From the NCBI GenBank assembly GCA_026018925.1, contig JAKSZU010000004.1:108621498-108685497 (forward strand): a stretch of 64,000 bases of DNA, read 5' to 3'. Shown here in pieces: positions 32,005-41,639 of the stretch. A program made the translations under genes and the position numbers. Each line of letters starts with the position of its first letter. Position 1 is the first letter of the stretch. This stretch comes from Tupaia tana (taxonomy: Eukaryota > Chordata > Mammalia > Scandentia > Tupaiidae). The notes beneath the pieces are model-generated. The model saw only the letters and a program-made list of their open reading frames with translations, searched no databases and was not told where the DNA came from.

Positions 32005-33162
32005 ATGGTTAACGAAATCATGGGCTATATCAATAGAACATGACATTCACAATGAGTAATAACAACTCTGTCTGGTTAATACCAGATGAAATTTGTATTG
32101 CAGTAGAAATTTGTATTTCCTTTCTGGTAGTCTATTTAAAGAGATTGTGGCAGATAGAATTTTTAAATTTTTAGAAAGAAACTAGGCCTTAGTAAGGCCT
32201 AGCTGGAAGAACGGAGAAGAATTAGAAAGAAGGGAAAACTCAACAGGTCTCTTACATCTGAGGGAGGAGCTGTCTTCAACTTGAAGAGCTGCCACTCAGA
32301 AGGCAAACTGACTTGTTTCATGAATTCCGGAAAGTAGAGCCAAGCCCAGTGTTTGAAGTCACACAGGAAGACAGGTGCTGGAGCTCGGTATGACAATTTT
32401 GATGATCTAGATTCAGAAAGTGAGGTCTCTCGCTCCCCATGCTTGGAGACAATCAAGCAGGCCAGATGAGCACCTGATGGGAGTTTGAACCAACTGCAAG
32501 ACTCTCTGTTGAGTTCTCTGGTGAGTGTGAGTTGGTGAAGGATAAGAACACTAGCACGAATGTGGCAGGGTCTCTCTTGAGACCCTGGCGACCCGAGTTG
32601 CCCAGTGAGCACCCCTAAAAATTGTCCGACTCTGGCCACAAATTCCATTTATCTGCTTAGGAGGCTGCTTCGTGGTTACTGGCAAGGTAGGGATGAGGGG
32701 GCCAGGGGAGGCCGAGTAGTATCAGAAAAGACCACCCAGCAGCTGAAGATCTCCTGGGCCTGGTGTCCCTCGTAGCTGTGAACGTGTTCCCGGCTCTGGC
32801 GTATGTCAAACCTGCCAGGATCATAGGAATCTACTTCTAGAATCCTGGATTCGAGCAGCCCTAGAGGTCATTGATGCTGTTCCTCCTGCTGTAGGTAAAA
32901 TGTGAAGGTCCAAGCACGCTTACTTTGCACAAAGACAGTCCAGTCTTCCCCCCGTTACACACAATCCTGCCTTAAATTGAACCACAATCTGCCATTTCAC
33001 CCTCAGTCCATGGGTCTGCACCTTGGCTATGACTCTTCCATCTTTCTTAGTCTTGTTTTCGCAAAGCAAAATACACTGCGTGTTTTTCCTTTATCATTTA
33101 GCAAGCTCATCCATCTAGTTTGTCAGTGACCTAAAACGCATCACTTACGAGCAGCCCAAATA
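32005..33162. other. Unique intron sequence
   Basis: No repeat was recognised apart from a weakly AT-rich start. The 149-aa minus frame at 32199-32648 has no recognisable domain. Confidence 0.4.
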
Positions 33163-33418
33163 GGTCCCACCTGGTGACACGGTTGGAAGCAAACTGACCT
33201 GCAGTACCGGAGGCCACATGGCTAAGTGGATGTGGACCTCTGGGTTGGCCTGAAAACAAACCGGGGCAAGTGTGGGTGTGCCCAAGATCCTGATGAGCTG
33301 GAGGGCCAGGGGAGGGACCATGGCATAGTGTGACCTTGTCATGGGAGCTTCCCTCTCCCCCTCTCTTAAAAGTGTACTTGCATTCTCCACCATGAACAAA
33401 ATAAGCTCTTTACAAAAT
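33163..33418 (+). repeat. Old tRNA-SINE, long form
   Basis: Eroded head (CACCTGGTGACACGGTTGG), GTGTGCCCAAGATCCTGATG middle and TTGCATTCTCCACCATGAAC end. AGCCCAAATAG before and AGCCCAGATAG after look like its duplication. Confidence 0.6.
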
Positions 33419-33539
33419 AGCCCAGATAGTCTCACCAATGCAAAACAACATCAAAAACAAAACAAACAAACAAACAAAAAACCCACACAACAATGACAAA
33501 ACAGAGCTGTAATTCCAGTGAGGGACACAACAGTCCTGT

Positions 33540-33850
33540 TAATGCAGCGTGTGTCTTTTTGACCACTGTTGACGTTAAGGTCATGAAAAACTCCCCGTGG
33601 AACTCCATGAAAACAGGCCCCATTTCATGCAGTTATGATGGAACTTTGGAACCCCGCGGTTGGATTTCACCTTGCCAACTTTGGGCCGTTCTGTTAGCTT
33701 GTCAGAGCCCTTTTGAACACCGAGAGTAACAGCTGCTACCGCAGCACTCCCTGCCAGGTTTGTGTCATTTGCAGATCGAATAAGCCTGCCTTCTATGTTG
33801 TCATCCAAGTCGTCGATAAAAACGTTGAAGATGACAGGTCAATCATTCAT
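33540..33850. repeat. Candidate very ancient repeat (CR1/L3-like)
   Basis: The stretch with TTTGTGTCATTTGCAGATCG, GCCTTCTATGTTGTCATCCA and GTCGTCGATAAAAACGTTGA resembles a conserved amniote repeat I associate with CR1/L3 LINEs. The class is uncertain. Nothing here is coding. Confidence 0.4.
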
Positions 33851-34182
33851 TCAAGAAATACTTACCAAGCATCTACAATCTGTAGGGTGGGTGCTCAGGA
33901 CAGAAACCAGAAGATAAATTGTACAAGGGCAAATCCTGAAACCGATTGTTTTCTGTGAGTCCCTAAGACGAGGTAGACTTCTGTTGCTGACAGCTTCATT
34001 CAACCCATTAAGTACTTCTCGATCCCTGACTCTTCTCTCAGCGTCAGCTACACTTTGTTAGGGGGATTAAAAGCCACAGCCCTCTTCTCTAGCAGTTTGT
34101 TCTCTCCTTAGCGAGGCAACTCTCAGCACACGCAACGTTTTATGATGCAAGACAGGCAGCATTTATAACCATTGACAAGATG

Positions 34183-34406
34183 GGGACCAGCAGATGGCGT
34201 AACGGTTACATTGCTGGACTCCCACATGGTCAACCACAGATTGAGTCCTGGACCCAGTGGCTTAAAACCAGCGCATGTACGTGCGTGCCCAAAATCATGA
34301 GGGGGGACTGGAGGAGAAGGGGGGTGATTTCTCACTTTCTGTCTCTCTGTCTTTCTGGCAGGCACACATGCCCTATAGCAAAAACCTCTCTAAATAATCA
34401 TAGTAA

Positions 34407-34437
<31 letters not shown>

Positions 34438-34443
34438 GTAATA
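34183..34443 (+). repeat. tRNA-SINE, long form, young, with (AAT)n tail
   Basis: Sense copy flanked by a perfect 12-bp duplication, ATTGACAAGATG (34171-34182 and 34444-34455). The middle is shortened. The tail is an AAT microsatellite (34407-34437). The head carries the CTCF-like word at 34187-34200. Confidence 0.93.
34187..34200 (+). promoter_or_regulatory. CTCF-like core carried by a SINE head
   Basis: CCAGCAGATGGCGT, inside the 5' tRNA-like head of the SINE at 34183-34443, fits 13 of 14 CTCF core positions. The same word occurs on the minus strand at 1571-1584 and 35844-35857, again in SINE heads. Confidence 0.4.
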
Positions 34444-34455
34444 ATTGACAAGATG

Positions 34456-35588
34456 AGCAATACAGACCATAGACTTGACTCTGATTAAGACTTCAATATC
34501 ACTTTACTTAGAATTGCAATAACGATCAGGTATTTAGAGTTAAAAGACACAATAAAGATCTCCTAGAACCACCTCCTCTCCCATCCCACCATTACTAGTT
34601 TTCATGAATGGAGGGTCTATTTCTTGAGTTGATTTTACTCTTTGTTAGATCTAATCATTAGAAAGCCATTCCAATATCCCTTGTGGGGAGAACAAAATGG
34701 CTTCCTTGCACCGTTCTATCCGTAGTGTGAGTACTCGGTGACTGTGTGGAAGACCTGAGCCATGAATTCTGATTCTGCTCCCTGAAGCCAGAAAACGATT
34801 GGTCTGCTCACATGATCTGAGTTCTAAATATCTACAATTGCTTTATTTGTCATGGCTTTGAGCCCCCCTCCCCCCCACACACATGCACATCCTTCTTGTC
34901 ACTCATGTTATGACTCTGGGCCTGGCAGAGAGCAGGATTCACAGTATCTGCTGGAAGCATGCGTGAATGACCCAGCTGGACAGTGCCACTGTGTCCCTAC
35001 CAGCCTCAAAGAGAAATGCTTGGAACCGAGCATAGGGCCTATGATGCAGTCGGGGAAGACCTGCTGCCGCCCCCTTGCTCTGAATCGGAATTCTACTAAT
35101 GTTGCTTAGAGCCAACCCCCTTTTGGTCTATTTTGGAGTTGGGAGAGGTTAGGAGGGATTGTGGGGAGTATCACGCTTCATGGTGAGCTTGTAGTCAATC
35201 CAAATCATAAACCTGGACACAGAGCCAATGGATGAGTTAGTGAGGAAGCCCCACGTAACTGTCTATGAGGAAAAGCTAGGCCACCGTACTTACTTCATGT
35301 GAAAAACAACGGCACGTCTCTCTGGGTGAGCATGACTTTCTAAGACCATGCTGGGATTCTGGTCACCATGGGACCTAAGCCCTAGGGAATCTAAAGATTT
35401 TACACTATTCTGGGGAGGAGGTCTAAGTGGGTGAGCACAGAAGATACCTGACGGGACATGACAGGGTGAATGAAGGGGCATGACAGGTGAATCGACCTTC
35501 TCACACTGAGTGGAGCCATCAGAATGGGCCCCATTACCCCGGAAGGAGATACACGGTGTGTCAGTACCAGTGTTCTGACAAGCAGAAC
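34456..35588. other. Unique intron sequence
   Basis: Ordinary intron; nothing recognised. Confidence 0.4.
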
Positions 35589-35591
35589 TTG

Positions 35592-35861
35592 TCTTTTTTT
35601 ATTTTAGGTTTTTTGCCACAGGGTACAAGTGCTTGCTGGAGAAAGACACAGAGATAGAGAGAGGAAAAATTAGAAAGCACCCTCTCGGGGGTGGGGAGAA
35701 CAGCCACTCCACAATCCCTTGTCCCCCATTCTCCTCTGGGGATTTTGGGCTTGCACACACATGCACCCAGTGTGAGTTTCAAGCCTCCAGGTCCAGGACT
35801 TGAACAGTGGTCAGCAAACTGAGAGTCCAGCAAAGTAACCATTACGCCATCTGCTGGTCGC
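35592..35861 (-). repeat. tRNA-SINE, long form
   Basis: Antisense copy: GGTTTTTTGCCACAGGGTAC at the tail side. The head complement ATTACGCCATCTGCTGGTCG contains the CTCF-like word on the minus strand (35844-35857). Confidence 0.88.
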
Positions 35862-35869
35862 AATGAAGG

Positions 35870-36300
35870 TATTTCAAGCACCCTCAGTGTTCCAGGACGT
35901 GCTAAGCTCTGAGGATGCGGTGGTAAACATGACACAGACTGTCTCTCAAGGACGTAACACTCCATCGAGGAAGGCGACCAACGAGTCGAGCAGCCACAGT
36001 AAGACGGGGTGGATGTTGCGGTGGGAGAAGGTAAGAGTAACCTCACCCAGCAGAAGGGAGCAAGGGTCTTCCCTGACGAAGCAGCCCTTGGAGGAAAGCT
36101 GAAAGGATGTGCTACCAGGACAAAAGACGGAGGAAGAGAGGCACGGAAGGATAGACCTTTAAGATCTGGAGGTAAGTGAGAGTCACTAACAGGTGCAGGA
36201 GAGCAACCGGCCAGGAGCAGAAAGTAGGCGGGTCAGAGGCTCCTGAGATGCTGGCGAGATGGGCAGGGGGAAGCTCCGGGGCCTGGCTCGCCAAGGTAAG
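35870..36300 (+). repeat. Candidate mammal-wide repeat, class unassigned
   Basis: GTGTTCCAGGACGTGCTAAG, GGATGCGGTGGTAAACATGA and GAAAGCTGAAAGGATG occur in the order of a widespread decayed mammalian repeat. Similar fragments lie near 38690-39000, 40745-40870, 55770-56060 and 59370-59510. Confidence 0.35.
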
Positions 36301-36443
36301 GGGCTGAGAATTAGACCGGAACCGGAACTGGCAGTGTGAGAACTAGCAGTGCTGCGTGGATATCACCTGATTGGATCGCTCAGATTCTTCCCTGTGGGAA
36401 CTACTGCCCTGGGAAGGCATTCCATCCTTAATTTAAATAGGCT

Positions 36444-36708
36444 TTTTTGTTTGTCTTTTTTTTTTTTTCAGGTTTTTGCCATAGGGCATGTGTGCTCACT
36501 AGAGAGAGAGAGGAAAAAAGTGAGAAATCACCCCCCCAATGGGGGTGGGCAAGCTGCAATCCCTTCTCCTCCATTCTCCTCCTGGGATTTTGGGCATGCA
36601 TGCACATGCACCCAGGTAGGTAGTTTTCAAGCCACCACCCGGGACTCAAATCGCAGTTGGCCATGTGGGAATCCAACGCCTTAACCACCAAGCCACCTGC
36701 TGGCCCCA
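36444..36708 (-). repeat. tRNA-SINE, long form
   Basis: Antisense copy with T-run, GGTTTTTGCCATAGGGCATG and a head ending CCACCTGCTGGCCCC. Confidence 0.9.
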
Positions 36709-36854
36709 ATAGTTACAGTTTAATGCAATTTCTCTGGGCTTATGAAACCTTGGTCTGTGAAATCTCTGGACCCCTCCTGTCTCTCCTCTTCCCCCTCCCC
36801 TCAAGGCAGTGAACAACGAGAGTGGTGATGAGGAAGAAGAACAAATACACCCTA

Positions 36855-36924
36855 TTGGGTCATCAGAAAAGTCACGCGACATTTTTGCGTAGAAAAATAC
36901 GTTATGATTTTTCTGATGACCTAA
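36855..36924. mobile_element. Mariner-derived MITE, copy 4 (cleanest)
   Basis: 70 bp from TTGGGTCATCAGAAAAGTCA to its complement ending GATGACCTAA, with TA on each side (36853-36854 and 36925-36926), the canonical mariner target duplication. The loop contains ACATTTTTGCGTAG. It lies about 0.8 kb from the LMX1A exon. Confidence 0.92.
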
Positions 36925-37124
36925 TAGTTCCTTTCCTTATGTGATCTGCTAAGCCTTAGAGAGATTCCAATTTTCCAATCGACTAATGAAGAAACGAAGG
37001 CTTAATGAGATTCAGTGGTGGTGGTAGACTGGATTGCAGGTTCTAATTCACCATTCTCCTTAACAGTAGTGCATCTGTACATAATGTCTGGTACTATATG
37101 CGAGCCTGGCAAGGCTTTGTGTGC

Positions 37125-37521
37125 ACAGAGTGTATTTCCCCTCCTCTTGACTTGGGGCTTGATCCTGTCATTTGCTTTGACCAATGGGACATTGAAAGAC
37201 GTGTTTTGGGTGGAGGCTTGGAATGCTCTTGTGTGGTCAAGCATGCCTTCCTGCACTTCTGTCACTGCCAGATGTCCTATGGCTGCAGCTCCTCAAACCT
37301 GGCCCTTGGACTGAATCACAGAGCAGACTTGAACTGGTCTATAGACTGGAGCTAAGTGCAGTTGAGGTCAGCAGACACCAACTAACGAAGACTTCCGCCT
37401 GAAATAAGAGAGTCACTCCAATGGATCCAGAGACCTGTGAATGTGTGTTTATGGTTGCAGGCTGTGAAAGTTGGGGGTAGTTTGTTATGCACCATCATCA
37501 TGGCTATAGCTGACTGATACG
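37125..37521 (+). repeat. MLT1-like solo LTR next to the LMX1A exon
   Basis: CCCCTCCTCTTGACTTGGGC, TTTGCTTTGACCAATGGGAC, GGCTTGGAATGCTC and the end GTTTGTTATGCACCATCATC ... CTGACTGATAC match the MLT1 LTR consensus as remembered. It ends about 170 bp beyond the splice donor, on the strand opposite to LMX1A. No internal retroviral sequence accompanies it. Confidence 0.7.
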
Positions 37522-37680
37522 AGATTATGCCAAGCTCACAAAGGAAATTCCTAGAATATACAGAACTGCCTTGCTATTGAACTAAGCTGCCCAGGTGGCT
37601 GGCCTTCTAGGAAGGAAGCAACGCAGACGGCCACCGGCTCCACTAGACTCACCCCATCACAGACCCCGCCCACAGCCTGG

Positions 37681-37687
37681 CACTCAC
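37681..37687 (-). other. LMX1A: 5' splice site (donor) of the LMX1A LIM2 exon
   Basis: On the minus strand the exon ends ...GACTCGG and the intron opens GTGAGTG, a strong match to the GTRAGT donor consensus. The last exon base (37688) is the first base of the Gly codon that follows SDS in LMX1A. Confidence 0.92.
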
Positions 37688-37920
37688 CCGAGTCAGAGGC
37701 TGCGGGGCTCACCAGGCTGAGCAGCTCCCGCTCCTTCTCGTAGTCCCCTTTGCAGAGCAGCTGCCCCTCCTTCAGGACAAACTCATCGCCCTTCTGAAGC
37801 TGGCGCTCGCAGACACAGCAGCAGAAGCAGCTCAGGTGGTAAACGCTCTTCTGGGCCCGCATAACAAACTCGTTGGGTGCGATGGCCTCGAAGCAGCCCC
37901 CACATTTGACAGCAAACAGC
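37688..37920 (-). CDS. LMX1A: LMX1A internal coding exon encoding the second LIM domain
   Basis: The minus strand encodes 77 complete residues, beginning [18 protein letters not shown] and ending [10 protein letters not shown] plus the first base of a Gly codon. They fit one LIM zinc-binding domain: Cys6, Cys9, His28, Cys31 bind the first zinc and Cys34, Cys37, Cys56, Asp59 the second (exon numbering). All eight ligands are intact. The sequence agrees with mammalian LMX1A as I remember it; LMX1B differs (AAKCSGC start, RALECVYHLG, KEKDLLSSVSPDESDS). LMX1A is a nuclear LIM-homeodomain factor needed for roof plate, midbrain dopaminergic neuron and inner-ear development; LIM domains bind cofactors such as LDB1. 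The exon starts with the last base of a codon and ends after the first base of one (1+231+1 bp). It has no start or stop codon, as expected for an internal exon. LIM1 and homeodomain exons are not in the window. No lesion is seen. Confidence 0.96.
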
Positions 37921-37945
37921 CTGGCAGCAGGGGAGAAAGGGAAAA
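37921..37945 (-). other. LMX1A: 3' splice site (acceptor) of the LMX1A LIM2 exon
   Basis: Read on the minus strand, a pyrimidine-rich run (CCCTTTCTCCCCTGCTGCC) precedes an AG at 37922-37921, directly before the first exon base at 37920. Splicing here leaves a single G before the CTG codon for Leu, which would complete a preceding AAG Lys codon, consistent with the known ...YEK-LFAVK... junction of LMX1A. Confidence 0.9.
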
Positions 37946-39189
37946 CATGTCCTGTGAGTAAGGTCTGGCTTGGGCCCGGGTCTCCCCTAAAGACAATAGT
38001 AAAAGGAACTTTAAGAACCAGGGCAAGGATGCACGGACTGGAATATACTTTAATTACAAGTCCTTTCTTCCCCAAGGAGATTGCACTAAAGCATTCAGTT
38101 GAACTACTCTTTCAAAGGCTTAAGAAAAGAAGAGCGAGAGACACTTGAACTCACGCCACGGTGGATTTGGTGTGCTCTATGACACAGTGTTCCCAAAGGC
38201 GGCTCCGCAGACTGGTGCCTGCAGGCTAATTAGCTCACCAAACCACAGTAACAGGAGCATCCAGGCCCGCTCCTAGCAGCGTGGATAAAGGGCGTGGCCC
38301 CCGAATGTGAATTTTCAACGAGCTCCCCAGATGTGTAGAGGCGCCCACTAGTGTTAGAGAGAGAGACTGCACCTTGACTTCCCAGCTGAGCCTGCTTGCC
38401 AGGACCCACCTCTTCTTCCTGTTCAGCTATTCCAACCTCACACTTACAGGGCATCTGCACATGCCAAGCCGAAGGCAGTAAGTGCAAGCGATGCGAAGGT
38501 GAGTCGAGGAAAATCCTGCGAGGCCTGAGCTCGGGCTAGTGGAAGAGACGGACACGTGTGAACGAAGTAGAGGGCTACGGGGACACAGAGGAAGCAGCAG
38601 CCGCTCCCAGGGACCGAGCCAGGGTTTGCATCTTACTGAGTGCTCCGTAAATCTCGCTCAGACACGGATGGGAGGGACGTCTGGCGGGCACAACGGGGTG
38701 GGAGGACGGCCATTCCTGGAACAGGGGACAGCCTGTGCAAAAGCCTGAAATCTCGAAGGTGCACGGTGTGCTTGGGTATCGGGGTGTACTCTGCCAGCTG
38801 GGAGGTGGGTGCCCCCAAAGGACTGGCAGGTCAGGGTCACTGGTAAGTCATGACTGGGTCACACACTGACAGCCTGGACATCATCTGGAAAGCAGGGACT
38901 TGTTGAACACACGTTTGAAACATAGTAAGAGCCACGTCTTATGCAAGGAGCTGTTGGCGACCCAAAAGGCAGAATGGAAGCAGAGGTAGGCAGATAATGA
39001 GCGGCTGAGAATGACCAGAGCCGGCATCCATGCAGCAGCAGGGGAGCAGAGCTCACAGTCGGGGACAGGACCATGGGACATGGCTCCCAGGTTCGCAGTG
39101 GTCAGAGCTGGCGGGTGAGGACATTGCAACACCCTCTATGCAACCTTCCACATCTCCCGCCTCTGGGCCATTTATGCCATTCCGCCCTC
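37946..39189. other. Mostly unique intron 5' of the LIM2 exon
   Basis: No SINE in about 1.5 kb. Fragments near 38690-39000 may be an unassigned mammal-wide repeat (CATTCCTGGAACAGGGGACA, TGCAAAAGCCTGAAATC). The rest is unique. Confidence 0.4.
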
Positions 39190-39330
39190 TTAGGAAGCCC
39201 TTCCTTCTCTGTTAAATCGAGGTGAATCCAAACTCCCCTTCAGGACACAGCAGCCCCCACCTCCTCCTCGAATCCCATCCTGACCTCCCTGTCCGTCCTC
39301 TGAGTGACTACACCGGGAACCATCTGTGCA
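39190..39330. repeat. L2-like fragment
   Basis: CTTAGGAAGCCCTTCCTTCT and CTCCTCGAATCCCATCCTGA resemble antisense L2 3' ends. The copy is short and decayed. Confidence 0.35.
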
Positions 39331-39489
39331 GGTCACTCAGCAGGGATCTGGCGATGTCTCGAGACTATAACATAAAACGTGGGGAGGTCTTAGGGCCTGG
39401 GGCCTGCTGCCCGCTTTGCGGAGAACTGTCTGCAACACCACGGGCAGGTTGTTTCGGCCGTTTGCACCATCTTTTCGCTAGCTCTTGTT

Positions 39490-39700
39490 AACACTACTGG
39501 ACGCACGTGGGAAAGATCGTGAGTTCACATCCCGGGGCCTCCCTGAGTTCAGTGGGAGAGCACCTGCATTCCCGTGATCCCACTGTCTGACACTGCGGGT
39601 GGGTGGGGGTCTGAAGACCCTGTTGAGGATGCCTGTCTCTCTATTTCTATCTCTCTGTCTCTCTCTCACAGAAGAAATAAATAACATTTTTAAAAAAGAC
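39490..39700 (+). repeat. Third tRNA-SINE family, diverged
   Basis: B-box-like GTGAGTTCACATCCC, a GTGGGAGAGCACCTGC middle, pyrimidine runs and an ACAGAAGAAATAAATAAC tail, as in the copy at 4461. Confidence 0.55.
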
Positions 39701-41200
39701 ATTAGGCTGGACTATCTCTTCTATGACCATTTCTGTAATCCTATAATCATCACTTGCTGCTACAGACTCGAAATATTATATTAATTTTGCCTTATTACTT
39801 AACTTTTGCCCTGCTTATCACATGTCTTGTCAGCAGCTCATATTTCAAGAGCAAGGCCCGTGGAATGCTGGGGTACACCACAGCCTCTTGCACACAGTGG
39901 GTGCTCAGTAAAGGTGATTTGTTTTGACCTGTGGATCGCGTGCATTCACCCTTTTCTGCAATCGCACGTGCACAGAGCCCAGCACAGGAGCTGACACGTC
40001 ACAGGTACCCAGTTAGGGTGTCTCCCTTCCTGGTCACTGCCATCAGTGACAGTCCAGGACTGAGCCTACAAAAGATCTAAAATTGAAAGCAGATCTCTGT
40101 TTCTTTCTTTTCTTTTTAAAAAATTATCTAATGATACCATGATCACGTGTGTCAAAACTCTGGCATGCATGCAGAGATCATAGACCCTAAAAATGCCCTC
40201 AGAATTAATGTAGTATGGCGTTCACGTTACTATTTCCAATCTAGAGTTGTTTTCTTTTTAAAATAGTAGCACGATGGGGGAGAAGGGCCCTCTGCTTGTT
40301 CCCACACACAAGAGGAGTCGGCAGACGTGGCAAGGTCGGATGGTGTAATGGGAAGAACGGCAAGAAGTATGGAGAGGCCAGAGCCCCACGCTGCTCCCCG
40401 TCCTGCAGAGCCAGACTCCAGCTGACTCAGAGCACAGCCAGGGAGCGGATGCCAGTTCGCTCTGCTAATGAGCCCCACCTTGGCAGGAGCTAAGGAAACG
40501 CGAATAACTGAAGAGATTTTCCCATGGACAGGCCAGCTACCACAACGGCCCGAGGATGGCCAATCCGCCTCACGCCTCTCACACATTCATTCCGTCTTGT
40601 ATTCTTCTCTTCTTTCGTCCCTTCGCTCCCTCGGGAGCATCTGAGTAAGTTCACCCTGAAATACACCCCACACTCTGCGAACACAGAGGAGAGGAGGAGG
40701 TACCAGCGCCCCGACAGCATGCGGACAGACACAAGCACGCGCTGAGCGTCTGATACATTTCAGGCACTGTGACAGGCACGGGAGGCTCCACGCCAAATCC
40801 TCAGCCCACGGAACTCACATGCTTGTGGGAGAGAAAGTAAGCAAGCAAACAAATGAATTGCTGCATAATACCTACCCCTAGGTATTTACCGTTAGGAAAC
40901 AAAACATAAGAATAACACAGAGCAAAGTTCCGTGAATGCAAAGTGGAATGCCACGAAGTTATAATGCATATGTCATTATAATAGTTAATCACTTCCCAAC
41001 TCTACAATGGCACTAGTTCATGATTCTAAGTCAATGTGCGCGCCTGGCGTGTTTATCTTGGAAGCTTCCTGGGCGAAGGAAAGAGTCTGGAGGGTGGAGT
41101 GGAAAGCAAGCTAAGGAGGGGCTCCCACAGGCATTACACACAGATTGGCACCAGAAAGAGGGAGACCATTCAAGCTCCTTGAGAATGAAGCCAAGACTTA
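39701..41200. other. Unique intron with decayed repeat fragments
   Basis: A short MIR-like tail (GTGGGTGCTCAGTAAAGGTG, about 39897-39916) and a possible mammal-wide repeat near 40745-40870. Otherwise unremarkable. Confidence 0.4.
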
Positions 41201-41224
41201 AAGAAGAGAATGAGCAGTCTCTTG

Positions 41225-41625
41225 GGACAGAGGCCAGCCCATGGCATTGGAAGGAGCCTCCCAGGACTGAGACCAGCCCGTGGCATTGAAAGGAGCCTCC
41301 CAGGGCAGAGGCCAGCCTGCGGGACTGGAAGGGCTCCCAGGGCAGGCCAGAGGCCAGCCTGCGGGACTGGAAGGGCTCCCAGGGCAGAGGCCAGCCTGAG
41401 GGACTGGAAGGACTCCCAGGGCAGGCCAGAGGCCAGCCTGCGGGACTGGAAGGGCTCCCAGGACAGGCCAGAGGCCAGCCTGCGGGACTGGAAGGGCTCC
41501 CAGGGCAGAGGCCAGCCTGCGGGACTGGAAGGGCTCCCAGGCAGAGGCCAGCCTGCGGGACTGGAAGGGCATGTGGAAGGGCTCCCAGGGCAGAGGCCAG
41601 CCTGCGGGACTGGAAGGGCATGTGC
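41225..41625. repeat. Minisatellite of about ten 36/42-bp units
   Basis: Units centre on AGAGGCCAGCCTGCGGGACT followed by GGAAGGGCTCCCAGGGC, with or without the six bases GGCCAG. Spacing is mostly 36 or 42 bp, with one 35-bp and one 50-bp interval. The first two units are the most diverged (CCCATGGCATTGGAAGGAGC). Because most unit lengths are multiples of three, long frames stay open on both strands; these are not genes. Confidence 0.93.
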
Positions 41626-41639
41626 TGCCTCACTTACAA

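Larger units (their letters stand above)
1..37687 (-). other. LMX1A: LMX1A intron downstream of the LIM2 exon (partial)
   Basis: In the transcript direction this is the intron between the LIM2 exon and the homeodomain exons. It runs off the window after at least 37.7 kb. I looked for the homeodomain exon motifs (RPRTILTTQQRR, VWFQNQRAK) on the minus strand and did not find them. Roughly half is repeats; the largest repeat-poor block is about 14.8-18.48 kb. Confidence 0.8.

Noticed and set aside
1..37680. LMX1A homeodomain exons downstream of the LIM2 exon
   Set aside because: Minus-strand search by eye for the homeodomain motifs found none; they probably lie beyond the window.
37551..38075. 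Whole 174-aa frame as the coding region
   Set aside because: Only 37688-37920 is bounded by splice signals and matches LMX1A; the flanking residues are intron and part of the frame has no similarity to the protein.
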